64,000 nucleotides of DNA, from positions 1-64,000 of the forward strand of contig NZ_CABFMQ020000035.1 of the NCBI RefSeq assembly GCF_901905185.1, given 5' to 3'. Below, one piece after another: positions 1 to 7,684 of this stretch (positions are counted from its first letter, which is position 1; each line of letters opens with the position of its first letter). This DNA is from Methylocella tundrae. GTDB lineage: Bacteria; Pseudomonadota; Alphaproteobacteria; Rhizobiales; Beijerinckiaceae. The position numbers and the translations under genes were made by a program. The notes beneath the pieces were generated by a model. That model was not told the DNA's origin and searched no databases. It worked only from the letters and a program-made list of their open reading frames with translations.

Positions 1-1
1 C

Positions 2-127
2 TTCAACAAGATCAAGCACTACCGCGGCGTCGCCACGCGCTACGACAAACGAGCCGACAATTTCCTCGCCGGAGTCAAGCTCGCCTCAATACGCATCTGG
101 TTGCGCCATAATGAGTCGATGACCTAA
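2..127 (+). mobile_element. IS5-family transposase, C-terminal fragment (cut by window edge)
   Basis: The first reading frame of the window encodes 41 residues ending at TAA. It begins FNKIKHYRGVATRYDK and ends with LASIRIWLRHNE followed by a short tail. This is the usual C-terminus of IS5/IS427-group DDE transposases, where the FNKIK.YRR.ATRYDK block follows the last catalytic Glu. The upstream part lies outside the window, so whether the element is intact cannot be judged. The short sequence after the stop (about 131-142) may belong to the right terminal inverted repeat, but the partner end is not visible. The family call rests on remembered motif similarity. Confidence 0.75.
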
Positions 128-146
128 AGTGCGGACCGTCTCGGGG

Positions 147-183
147 AAAAGCGTGATTGGGTCGATTGGCGTCGATCACGCTT
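147..183 (-). terminator. Rho-independent-like hairpin after the LysR gene
   Basis: AAGCGTGAT (149-157) and ATCACGCTT (175-183) are perfect 9-bp inverted repeats with a 17-nt loop. Read on the minus strand the right arm runs into CTTTT. It lies 19 bp beyond the LysR stop codon and also separates that gene from the transposase tail. Confidence 0.5.
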
Positions 184-201
184 GAATTCCGCTTCCCAAC
201 C

Positions 202-1050
202 TCAAAACTTCTCGCCCTTCGCCCAGATTGCCGCGCTCAGCTCCGCCACGGGCGCCTGTGAACTGCGGCGCGTGCGCAGCATCACGAATTCAAGATCGCC
301 AAGGATCGGCATGCCATTGACCGGCGCCCGTTCGACGAGGCCTTTCGGAATCAGCTTTCGCGAATGCGCCATATAGCCTAGTCCGGCCTCCGTCGCGGCG
401 ACGAGGCCGCTGAGGCTGCCGCTCGTGCAGGCGATGCGCCAGGGCGCGCCGACCCGCTCCAGCGCGGCCAGCGCCATGAAGCGCGTGATGCTCGGTGGCG
501 GATAAAGGATCAGTTGCACCTGATCGTTTGGCGTCGAAGGCGACTTTTCGGCGCCGACCCAGACGAGTTTGTCGCGCCAGATGAGGTCGCCGCGCTCCTC
601 GCCCGGCCAGCGCTTGCAGAGCACGAGGTCGAGTTCGCCGGCGTCGAACCGGTTGATCAGCGTGTTGCTCAGCGCGATCGTGAATTCGAGATCGACGAGC
701 GGATGGTTCTGCACGAATCCCGCCAGAATATCGGGCAGCCAGGACTGAACGAGATCCTCCGACGCGCCGAAGCGCAGGCGGCCGCGCAGTTTGGCTCCGC
801 CAAAATAGCGCGTCGCTCTCTCATTCGTTTCAATAATGCTGCGGGCGAAAGCCACCATCGCCTCGCCTTCGACCGTCATGGTCACGGAGTGCGTATCGCG
901 GATGAAAAGCCGGTGGCCGACCATTTTTTCGAGCTTGCGAACATGCTCGCTGACGGTTGGTTGGCCAAGGCCAAGGCGACGGCTCGCTTCGGAGAAGCTC
1001 GCGCCCTCCGCAATGACGAGAAAAGTCCGCAAACATACTGGATCAAGCAT
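202..1050 (-). CDS. LysR-family transcriptional regulator
   Basis: About 282 residues. The N-terminus carries a winged helix-turn-helix typical of LysR proteins (LRTFLVIAEGASFSEASRRLG, then QPTVSEHVRKLE). The rest matches the size of the two-lobed periplasmic-binding-protein-like effector domain, with the usual LRFGASED-like transition around residue 90. The start chosen is the MLDPVC methionine at 1050, which gives the normal LysR N-terminus; a start at 1071 would add seven residues. It is divergent from the oxalate genes and is the obvious candidate to regulate them. This is inferred from position only, and the effector is unknown. Its start region lies beside one copy of a duplicated segment that reappears before oxdC. 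Confidence 0.9.
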   Translation of the reverse strand: MLDPVCLRTFLVIAEGASFSEASRRLGLGQPTVSEHVRKLEKMVGHRLFIRDTHSVTMTVEGEAMVAFARSIIETNERATRYFGGAKLRGRLRFGASEDLVQSWLPDILAGFVQNHPLVDLEFTIALSNTLINRFDAGELDLVLCKRWPGEERGDLIWRDKLVWVGAEKSPSTPNDQVQLILYPPPSITRFMALAALERVGAPWRIACTSGSLSGLVAATEAGLGYMAHSRKLIPKGLVERAPVNGMPILGDLEFVMLRTRRSSQAPVAELSAAIWAKGEKF

Positions 1051-1051
1051 A

Positions 1052-1174
1052 AGGCTATCGGCAAAACCCATCGCACTTATCGCGATTATCCGCGTTCAGC
1101 TGCGCAACACAAACTGAATAATAGATCGCCGTACACTGTGAAAGGCGAAACAAGAAAAGATAGGGGAGGACAGG
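1052..1174 (+). promoter_or_regulatory. Duplicated regulatory segment, copy 1 (LysR/oxalate divergent region)
   Basis: This stretch begins AGGCTATCGGCAAAACCC and includes GCACTTATCGCGAT, CGTTCAGCT and AACAAGAAAAGA. The same blocks recur, in the same order and the same distance (123 bp) from an ATG, at 1520-1642 before oxdC. Both copies contain the palindrome ATCGCGAT, a plausible core for a LysR-type site. In this copy a purine-rich GGGGAGGA precedes the ATG at 1175. Regulatory function is inference. Confidence 0.5.
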
Positions 1175-1276
1175 ATGATGTTACAACGGCAAGGCGATCG
1201 TCCTTCAGCCGGGGCGCGTCGGCGGCGTTCGCGCGCTTGGCAGTGAATGAAGCCGCGCGCCATGATGATTTCCCGC
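1175..1276 (+). pseudogene. Possible decayed duplicate of the oxdC 5' end
   Basis: Downstream of regulatory copy 1, the ATG at 1175 opens a 23-codon frame ending at TGA. Weak similarity to the oxdC signal-peptide coding region persists: the GC-rich CTTC..GCCGG.GCG run, and later GCCGCGCGCCATGA against GCCGCGGCCATGA in oxdC. The most economical reading is a partial duplication of the oxdC promoter and leader that then decayed. The coding similarity is short and GC-rich, so this part is tentative. An alternative is that the 23-codon frame is a leader peptide. Confidence 0.3.
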
Positions 1277-1492
1277 AAGCTGACGTCAACGACGCATATT
1301 TTCATCGCCGCCTGCCAGTTCGTTTACATTTATACGCCCGTGCATGAATGGCGATATGGATTGCCTGTCGTGCAATGCTTGACTTTTCCTCTGCTATTGG
1401 CGACCGGGCTTTGGCTCTTCATCGGTCGGCGGCTGTATGGGGTCAAGCGGGCGCAGCGCCCGCCGTCGCCGCTCGGCGAGGCGAAGGGTTGA
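1247..1492 (+). CDS. Small hypothetical membrane protein
   Basis: This is an 81-residue frame that I do not recognise. It has a short hydrophobic stretch near residues 17-30 (HIFIAACQFVYIYTP) and a longer one near residues 38-58 (VVQCLTFPLLLATGLWLF), followed by a basic, proline-rich tail. An internal start at 1262 or 1265 is equally possible. It sits between the LysR regulator and oxdC, partly within the region that looks like a decayed duplication. It may be real or chance; no strong ribosome-binding site is seen. Confidence 0.35.
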   Translation: MKPRAMMISRKLTSTTHIFIAACQFVYIYTPVHEWRYGLPVVQCLTFPLLLATGLWLFIGRRLYGVKRAQRPPSPLGEAKG

Positions 1493-1519
1493 CAGCTCGC
1501 AGTCGCAGGTCTCGCGCCC

Positions 1520-1642
1520 AGGCTATCAGCAAACCCTATTGCACTTATCGCGATCGCCCCCGTTCAGCTCGCAAAAGCAATCTCCCATAATGAGCCAGTT
1601 GCAGTCTGAAAGCTTCAACAAGAAAAGACGAGGGAACAAAAG
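1520..1642 (+). promoter_or_regulatory. Duplicated regulatory segment, copy 2 (oxdC promoter/leader)
   Basis: This is the second copy of the segment at 1052-1174. It starts AGGCTATCAGCAAACCC, contains GCACTTATCGCGATCG and CGTTCAGCT, and ends with AACAAGAAAAGACGAGGGA just before the oxdC ATG at 1643. GAGGGA is the likely ribosome-binding site. Retained blocks and identical spacing to the ATG suggest a transcription and translation start region under common control with copy 1. Confidence 0.5.
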
Positions 1643-2851
1643 ATGACTTTATATTCGCGACGCAAGCTTCTTGCGACCGGCGCGGCCGGCGGCCTTGTAG
1701 CCGCGGCGGCCGCCACAGGAGCGTCGGCCGAAGACTATTCAGCCGCGGCCATGAGCGATCCGGGTCCGCATGACCCCGCCCAGGCGGCGACCAACCCTTA
1801 TGACTGGCAGGGACTGCCGACCGATCACGGCAATCTCGGCACGCTTCGGCATTCCTTCTCGCAGGTGCACAATCGACATACCGACGCTGGCTGGGCGCGC
1901 GAGGTGACGGTCCGCAATTTCCCGATCTCGAAAAACATGGCCGGCGTCAACATGCGCCTGCCCAAGGGCGCCGTCCGCGAATTGCATTGGCACGTGCCGG
2001 CCGAATGGGCCTTCGTGACCTATGGCGTCGGCCGGATCACCGCGGTGGATTCCGGCGCGCAACGTTTCGTCGCCGACGTCAAGGAAGGCGATCTCTGGTT
2101 CTTCCCCGGCGGCGTGCCGCATTCCATTCAAGGTTTGGGGCCTGACGGATGCGAGTTCATTCTCGTGTTCAACGACGGCAATTTCTCGGAAGACAGCACC
2201 TTTCTGATTACCGACTGGTTCAATCACACGCCAAAAGAGGTTCTCGCCAAGAACTTCGGCGTTCCAGCCTCGACCTTCGACAACACGACCAAGAAGGATC
2301 TCTGGATCTTCGGCGCCCCGGTGCCCGGCAGCCTCGCCGATGATCTCGCGGAGAGCCAGCAACCCTTCGTGACGAACCCCTATGCGTTTCCGCTGGGCGA
2401 CCAGAAGCCGGTGTTCCAGTCGGCCGGCGGCTCTGTCCGCATCGCCGACGTAAACAACTTCCCCGCCACCACAATGTCGGCCGCGCTGGTCGAACTCGAG
2501 CCCGGCGGGCTGCGCGAACTGCACTGGCATCCGCTCTCCGACGAATGGCAATATTACATCAGCGGCACGGCGCGCATGGGCGTCTTCCATGGCGAAGGCC
2601 GCAATAATACGGTGGAGTTCCATCCGAGCGACGTCGGCTATGTGCCGCAGTCGATCGGCCATTATGTCCAGAACATCGGCAAGGACACGGTGCGCTTCCT
2701 CGAAGTGTTCACGACGCCGCAATACGCCGACGTCTCCCTGGCGTCGTGGATGAACAATGTGCCGCATGAGCTTGTCGCCGCCCATCTCAACATCGACGTG
2801 GCGACGCTGCAGAAACTGGCGCAGCGCAAGACGCCGGTTGTGCCGGTCTAG
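1643..2851 (+). CDS. oxdC: Oxalate decarboxylase, bicupin, Tat-exported
   Basis: 402 residues. Converts oxalate to formate and CO2 using Mn. The N-terminus has a twin-arginine signal (SRRKLLATGAAGG, then an Ala-rich stretch to ASAED), so export by Tat is expected. Cupin 1 has HWHVPAEW (His115, His117, Glu121) with His160 and Arg105; cupin 2 has HWHPLSDEW (His294, His296, Glu301) with His340. The active-site lid that separates decarboxylases from oxidases is FSEDST at 181-186; family knowledge gives SENST in Bacillus OxdC, so the proton-donor Glu is kept and Asn is replaced by Asp. The transporter gene follows 136 bp downstream on the same strand. Confidence 0.95.
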   Translation: MTLYSRRKLLATGAAGGLVAAAAATGASAEDYSAAAMSDPGPHDPAQAATNPYDWQGLPTDHGNLGTLRHSFSQVHNRHTDAGWAREVTVRNFPISKNMAGVNMRLPKGAVRELHWHVPAEWAFVTYGVGRITAVDSGAQRFVADVKEGDLWFFPGGVPHSIQGLGPDGCEFILVFNDGNFSEDSTFLITDWFNHTPKEVLAKNFGVPASTFDNTTKKDLWIFGAPVPGSLADDLAESQQPFVTNPYAFPLGDQKPVFQSAGGSVRIADVNNFPATTMSAALVELEPGGLRELHWHPLSDEWQYYISGTARMGVFHGEGRNNTVEFHPSDVGYVPQSIGHYVQNIGKDTVRFLEVFTTPQYADVSLASWMNNVPHELVAAHLNIDVATLQKLAQRKTPVVPV

Positions 2852-2987
2852 ACCATTCGCTAGCATGCATTAAAATTAGGACGCCAGGCTGAGATTGAGG
2901 CGGACTCGCAGGTCGCGAGCCCGCCCTTCTCTTACGATGCGCATCGACAGCGCAAAAAAAAGGCGCAAATGGTCAGGGAGGACCGAC

Positions 2988-4640
2988 GTGAGCACGACCT
3001 TGAATCTGGAACACGGCGTCGAAAAGGCCGGGTTTCTTTCGCGCGAAAACACTGTCGCCAAACCCGGCTTCAACCGGTGGCTCGTGCCGCCCGCCGCTCT
3101 CGCCATTCATCTTTGCATCGGCATGGCCTATGGGCTCAGCGTGTTCTGGCTGCCGCTGTCCCGGGCGCTCGGGCACGACAAGTCGCTCGCCTGTCCCGAC
3201 ATGTCCGTCTTCAGCGCGTTGTTCACGACGAGTTGCGACTGGCGCGTCAGCGATCTTCTCGTCACCTTTGAAGTTGGGATTGTCGTTCTCGGCGTGTCCG
3301 CTGCTTTGTTCGGCGGCTGGCTTGAACGCGCGGGCCCCCGCAAGGCGGGTCTCGCCGCCGCGATCTGCTGGGGCGGCGGCTTCCTGATCGGCGCTTATGC
3401 CGTCTATATCCACCAGCTCTGGCTTCTTTGGCTGGGCCTCGGCGTGATCGGCGGAATTGGTCTTGGACTCGGCTATATTTCGCCGGTTTCCACTTTGATC
3501 AAATGGTTCCCGGACCGGCGCGGCATGGCGACCGGCATGGCCATCATGGGCTTTGGCGGCGGTGCGCTGATCGGTTCCCCGCTCGCCAACATTCTGATCA
3601 ACCACTTCAAGTCGCCGATCGACGCCGGCGTCTGGCAAACCATGGCGGTGATGGGGGGCATCTATCTCGTCGCAATGCTGTGCGGAGCCTTCGGCTATCG
3701 CGTTCCGCCGAAAGACTGGCTGCCCGCGGGCTGGATTCCGTCGCAGCATAAGAGCGCGCTTGTCACGAGCGGCAATGTCGATCTGAAGGACGCGCATAAG
3801 ACGCCGCAGTTCTGGCTCATCTGGGCGGTGCTCTGCCTCAACGTCTCGGCCGGCATCGGCGTTATTTCGATGGCGTCGCCGATGCTGCAGGAAATCTTCG
3901 CAGGCTCGCTCATCGGTCATCCCGACGTCGGATTCGCGGCTCTGGATACGGCGCAGAAAGCAGCCGTCGCGACGATCGCCGCCGGCTTCGTCGGGCTGTT
4001 GTCTCTATTCAACATCGGCGGCCGTTTCGTCTGGGCCTCGCTCTCCGACAAGCTCGGGCGCAAGACGACTTATTTCACCTTTTTTGGTCTCGGCATCGTG
4101 CTTTACGCCTTGGCTCCCACTTTTGCGCATATGGGATCGAAGGCGCTTTTCGTTGCATCCATGTGCATCATCCTGTCGATGTATGGCGGCGGCTTTGCGA
4201 CAGTGCCAGCCTATCTCGCGGATGTTTTCGGCACGCGGTTCGTTGGCGCCATCCACGGGCGTTTGCTGACCGCCTGGTCGACCGCCGGCATCGTCGGTCC
4301 GGTGGTGATCGGCTATATACGCGACGCGCAGATCGCCGCCGGAATCAACCGGGCGCTGGTCTATGACCGCACCATGTACATTCTGGCCGGTTTCCTGGCG
4401 GTCGGCCTCGTCTGCAACGCGCTGGTTCGTCCGGTGAAAGAAAAGTGGCTCATGAAGGACGAGCCGCTGGCGCATGGGGCAACGGCCGGCGGCGCCGTTG
4501 CGAAGGCAGGGCCGGGCGCTTCCGGCATCGGCGTTGGCGGCTTCGGCGTGGCGACGGCGATCCCGTGGGCGCTGGTCGGACTTCCGATCCTCTGGGGCGT
4601 CTGGAAAGCGCTCGAAAGCGCCGCCAAAATGTTTCAGTAA
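2988..4640 (+). CDS. oxlT: Oxalate/formate antiporter, MFS (OFA family)
   Basis: 550 residues from the GTG at 2988, which has AGGGAGGA five bases upstream; an earlier in-frame ATG at 2895 lacks such a site and gives an untypical basic leader. About 12 membrane helices are predicted, with the MFS loop SDKLGRKTT after helix 8 and the glycine-rich GLGLGYISP and ATGMAIMGFGGG helices typical of OxlT-like proteins. It would exchange oxalate and formate across the inner membrane. After helix 12 there is a Gly/Ala-rich linker and one more hydrophobic helix (IPWALVGLPILWGVW), an extension beyond classical OxlT. Placement after oxdC supports the substrate call; other carboxylates remain possible. Confidence 0.85.
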   Translation: MSTTLNLEHGVEKAGFLSRENTVAKPGFNRWLVPPAALAIHLCIGMAYGLSVFWLPLSRALGHDKSLACPDMSVFSALFTTSCDWRVSDLLVTFEVGIVVLGVSAALFGGWLERAGPRKAGLAAAICWGGGFLIGAYAVYIHQLWLLWLGLGVIGGIGLGLGYISPVSTLIKWFPDRRGMATGMAIMGFGGGALIGSPLANILINHFKSPIDAGVWQTMAVMGGIYLVAMLCGAFGYRVPPKDWLPAGWIPSQHKSALVTSGNVDLKDAHKTPQFWLIWAVLCLNVSAGIGVISMASPMLQEIFAGSLIGHPDVGFAALDTAQKAAVATIAAGFVGLLSLFNIGGRFVWASLSDKLGRKTTYFTFFGLGIVLYALAPTFAHMGSKALFVASMCIILSMYGGGFATVPAYLADVFGTRFVGAIHGRLLTAWSTAGIVGPVVIGYIRDAQIAAGINRALVYDRTMYILAGFLAVGLVCNALVRPVKEKWLMKDEPLAHGATAGGAVAKAGPGASGIGVGGFGVATAIPWALVGLPILWGVWKALESAAKMFQ

Positions 4641-4659
4641 GCCTGTCCGGGAATGAGGG

Positions 4660-4677
4660 CTGGCGGCAAAACGCCAG
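4660..4677. terminator. Small hairpin between oxlT and cynS
   Basis: CTGGCG (4660-4665) pairs with CGCCAG (4672-4677) around a six-base loop, between two genes that converge here. There is no strong T run. It may serve as a weak bidirectional terminator. Confidence 0.35.
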
Positions 4678-4704
4678 TCCGTCTTCCTTGAAATTCAGCG
4701 GCGC

Positions 4705-5202
4705 TCAGTCTTCCTTATAGCCGAGCTCAGGGACGCCCTGTTCGGCGCCATAATATTTGTAGGGCAGGAATTTGCCCGACATGGTGAGCTTCACACGATC
4801 GCCCTTGGGGTTCGGCTCCCGCTCAATCTGCAGATCGAAATCGATCGCCGACATGATGCCGTCGCCGAATTCCTCCTCGATCAACGCCTTCCATGCCGGA
4901 CCGTTGACCATCACCATTTCAAAGAAGCGATACAGAAGCGGATCGGTCGGAGGCATCGGAGAGCCTCTGTGAGGCACTTCATTCAGCATCCGCTCCTCAA
5001 GCTCGGAAAGACCGAAAAGCGCCGCGGCCTTTCTCGCCAGAGGCTTTACGAGCTTCATCTGGCCGAGCAGCGCGCCGACGATGATGATCTCCGATACGCC
5101 GCCGATCTCGCTGGTGATATATTTCCAGCTCCAATTGTGCTCGCGTTTGATGTCGAGGATTTTTTCGGTCAGTTCTTCGCGCTTCACGATTGATCGCTCC
5201 AT
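4705..5202 (-). CDS. cynS: Cyanate hydratase (cyanase)
   Basis: 165 residues, slightly longer than the 156-residue E. coli enzyme. It converts cyanate plus bicarbonate to CO2 and carbamate, which decays to ammonia and CO2. The N-terminal helical domain (MERSIVKREELTEK) precedes a strongly conserved C-terminal catalytic region; the active-site residues appear as Arg92 and Glu95 in LLYRFFEMVM and Ser118 in FGDGIMSAI. The start at 5202 gives the family N-terminus. The first 19 bases overlap the end of the upstream KAP-type NTPase gene in another frame, so co-transcription and translational coupling are likely. No cynR or cynT homologue is adjacent. Confidence 0.95.
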   Translation of the reverse strand: MERSIVKREELTEKILDIKREHNWSWKYITSEIGGVSEIIIVGALLGQMKLVKPLARKAAALFGLSELEERMLNEVPHRGSPMPPTDPLLYRFFEMVMVNGPAWKALIEEEFGDGIMSAIDFDLQIEREPNPKGDRVKLTMSGKFLPYKYYGAEQGVPELGYKED

Positions 5203-7355
5203 GACGCCTGCAGGCTTCTCGAAGCTTCTGTCCTGTCGGCAGGATGAAATGAGAACGCTCGAACCGCGGCGGCGGCTCGGCGCAGGGCGTCGATGCTCGG
5301 GCGTCCCTGCGCGGAGCCAAGAGCGAGGAGCGCCGAAGCAAGCCGGGGTCCGACCTTGTAATGATCGAACGCGGCGTCGCCGCCTGGCGCCAGCAGCGCT
5401 GTTTTGACGGCCTCGACGTCGGATGGGCTTCCGCCCGCGTCGAGGGCCAGCATAAAGGCCAGCGCGCCGCGCTCCTCGGGCCGATCCCGCCATTCGCCGC
5501 GCAGAAGCCGGTACAGATTGACGAAGCGCTTCACCGCACGGGCCGAAGGGCCCGCGAGCGGCGCGAGGGCGGTGAGGAGCTGCGCCTCGTCGTCGGTCAA
5601 CGGCTCATCGAGCACGGAGCGCGCCGCGTCTGGAAGGGTGGCTGGCTGCTTCGACTCCCTGGCGTCCGGGGCGGCGCCTCCAATGATGGCGCGGATTTGC
5701 GCGGAGTAATCCTGCCGCGCGGATATTTCGCCGACCTGGAACGGCGCCTGGATCCATTTATCGAGATCCAGCGCGTCGTCCGGCGAACCAGCGCCGAAGC
5801 GGAGCGGATCGGTGGAAATGAGGCTGACGTAACCTGGCCCGAGAAGGTTGCGGACATGGACGAGAATGTCCCGCGCGCGCGATGTCGGAAGAAGGTCGAG
5901 ATTGTCGAGCGCGACGACGATGCGTTGCGGCGTCTCGGCCGATCGTCCTTGCGCGGCGCCGCGCTTTTGCACCAGCGCGCCGACCGCAGCGATGAAGCGC
6001 TGGGCCTGCTGCTTTAAAACGTCCGTCTGGAAAGGGGATGGTTCAGCCAGAGCCGGATTGGCCGAGTGAAGACCGCCGGCCCGCCGCTCCGCCTCGGCGG
6101 CGTGGCGGCTGAGACGATCGACTTCGGCGGCAAAATCCTGCACGCGGCGCGTCTGATGCCCGAAGAATGCGTCGCTTTCGCGCCGCCGTTCGAAAAGATC
6201 GCCCTTAAGCAGGCTTTCGCCGCGAAACACCAGCTGGATCAGACGCAGGCCCCGCCAGATGTTGGTCAAAAGCGCCAAAGCCGCGGCGACAAAGGCCGCC
6301 CCCCGCAGGGTTAGAAGCCAGCCGACGTGAGCCTCGATCCAGTCTGTCGCGCCCGCCATCTGCGGCTGCGTGCGCAGCCATCCGATCCAGGTCGATTGAT
6401 TATCGAAGGCAAGGCCGAGGCCGAAGCCGATCAGCGCGAAGACGATCGCCGTGACGATCAGTTTCGACTGCCCCTTGAGGCCCCAGAAGGCCTGCAGCGC
6501 GAAGCCCGTCCGCGACACGCCCTGGCTGTCGGCGAGGGCGCGCACCATATCCTTATAGCCGAGCAGAGGATCGCCGGCGACGCCGAAGCGCGCCATCGTC
6601 GCGGCGATTCGGTTGCGCCGGCGGCTCGCGTAAGCGTCAACCTGCGATCCCGGCGTCTCATAGAGAACGGTCTCGGCCAGCTTCGCTCGGCGAGTCTCCG
6701 CCTCCTCGAGCGAGCGGCGCTCTGCCTCGAGCTTTCGTCTTGCGGCGTCGAGCCGCTCAAAGGCCTCGCGCGCGGCGAGCGCGGGATCGCGCGCGGTCTG
6801 GCTCGCTTCGATGGCAAGGTTTGGCGCTTCGATCGCAAGGCGCGCGTAAAGGGCGCTTGCGAGCGCCGGAACCGGATGCCCATCGAGGTCGGCGGCGTTG
6901 ACGCGAAGCGTCAAAATTTTCGCGAGGAACGGCGTTGAGCCGACGCGCCCCGCGCCCGCGCTCAAGCGTTCGATCGCATGAATGAGCTTGTTCAGCGCGA
7001 CGCTCTTGCCGCAGCCCGAGGGGCCGAGCAGACCGATCGCGAGGGGCGTCTGCGTTCGACGATGCGACGCGAGTTCGGCGAGGAGGTTGAGCGGCGCGTC
7101 GAGCCCCAGCGCGTCGGAGGCGAGGGCGGCGGGATCGTCCGCGACATCCGCTGCGAAAATCGGCGCCTCGGCCGCAGGCGGCGCAGCTTCCGCCGCAACG
7201 GCCGGCGCGGCGGCCGTCTTCGCGACCGAGCGGGCGGCTCCCTGGGCTGGCGCGGGCTCCGCGCCACGCGCGCCGGGAATGATCGTTCCGAGGTTCCGCA
7301 ATCCGATGTCAGGCAAGGCGTTTATCCTTATTGAGGCATAGTTATTGTAGACCAT
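5184..7355 (-). CDS. KAP-family membrane P-loop NTPase
   Basis: 723 residues. Walker A is GPSGCGKS at 111-118; Walker B is RIVVALDNLDLLP near 478-490, followed by a sensor-like SLISTDPLRF. Between them lie a charged probable coiled coil (about 195-230) and two hydrophobic helices (about 298-317 and 344-365) separated by a short loop. Two membrane helices inserted between Walker A and B are the hallmark of the KAP NTPase group (Kidins220/ARMS, PifA). The N-terminal 60 residues are low-complexity Ala/Pro. Known bacterial members are mostly uncharacterised, and some, such as PifA, act in phage exclusion. The gene overlaps cynS by 19 bp. Function here is unknown. Confidence 0.75.
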   Translation of the reverse strand: MVYNNYASIRINALPDIGLRNLGTIIPGARGAEPAPAQGAARSVAKTAAAPAVAAEAAPPAAEAPIFAADVADDPAALASDALGLDAPLNLLAELASHRRTQTPLAIGLLGPSGCGKSVALNKLIHAIERLSAGAGRVGSTPFLAKILTLRVNAADLDGHPVPALASALYARLAIEAPNLAIEASQTARDPALAAREAFERLDAARRKLEAERRSLEEAETRRAKLAETVLYETPGSQVDAYASRRRNRIAATMARFGVAGDPLLGYKDMVRALADSQGVSRTGFALQAFWGLKGQSKLIVTAIVFALIGFGLGLAFDNQSTWIGWLRTQPQMAGATDWIEAHVGWLLTLRGAAFVAAALALLTNIWRGLRLIQLVFRGESLLKGDLFERRRESDAFFGHQTRRVQDFAAEVDRLSRHAAEAERRAGGLHSANPALAEPSPFQTDVLKQQAQRFIAAVGALVQKRGAAQGRSAETPQRIVVALDNLDLLPTSRARDILVHVRNLLGPGYVSLISTDPLRFGAGSPDDALDLDKWIQAPFQVGEISARQDYSAQIRAIIGGAAPDARESKQPATLPDAARSVLDEPLTDDEAQLLTALAPLAGPSARAVKRFVNLYRLLRGEWRDRPEERGALAFMLALDAGGSPSDVEAVKTALLAPGGDAAFDHYKVGPRLASALLALGSAQGRPSIDALRRAAAAVRAFSFHPADRTEASRSLQASWSDQS

Positions 7356-7684
7356 CCTCGCTTGGAGCGGAATTGGTCAGTCTTGCTATCTCGTTGTTTC
7401 AACGCTCGATTTCATCGCGAAGGCCTGCAACTTCCAATATCAGGGGTCTTCCTTGCAAGAAGTCTTGACCCGGCTCGGGCCCGCGCGCAAGCGATCCGGC
7501 GAAATCCGCGGGCAATGTGACGCAGCGCGCCTCAAGTTTGCGTGATGCTTTTTGCAAAGCTTGCCCTTGCGCTCCTTTTTCGACGTCGCCAAAGCGCGCG
7601 GCGCCCCATTTATCTGGACCCCTGCGCCCTGCGCGTTTACATAGCGTCCAACCCTTTAATCTCTGGCAACGGATGCGAGCCCTG
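7356..7684. other. Divergent intergenic region, KAP NTPase / ettA
   Basis: 329 bp without a convincing gene. It should contain the promoters of both the minus-strand NTPase-cyanase unit and ettA. Minus-strand frames here are basic and show no recognisable domain. Confidence 0.5.

Noticed and set aside
1739..2866. 375-codon minus-strand frame opposite oxdC
   Set aside because: Arg/His/Val-rich, no domain, and mirrors the codon structure of oxdC, whose metal-binding motifs are unmistakable.
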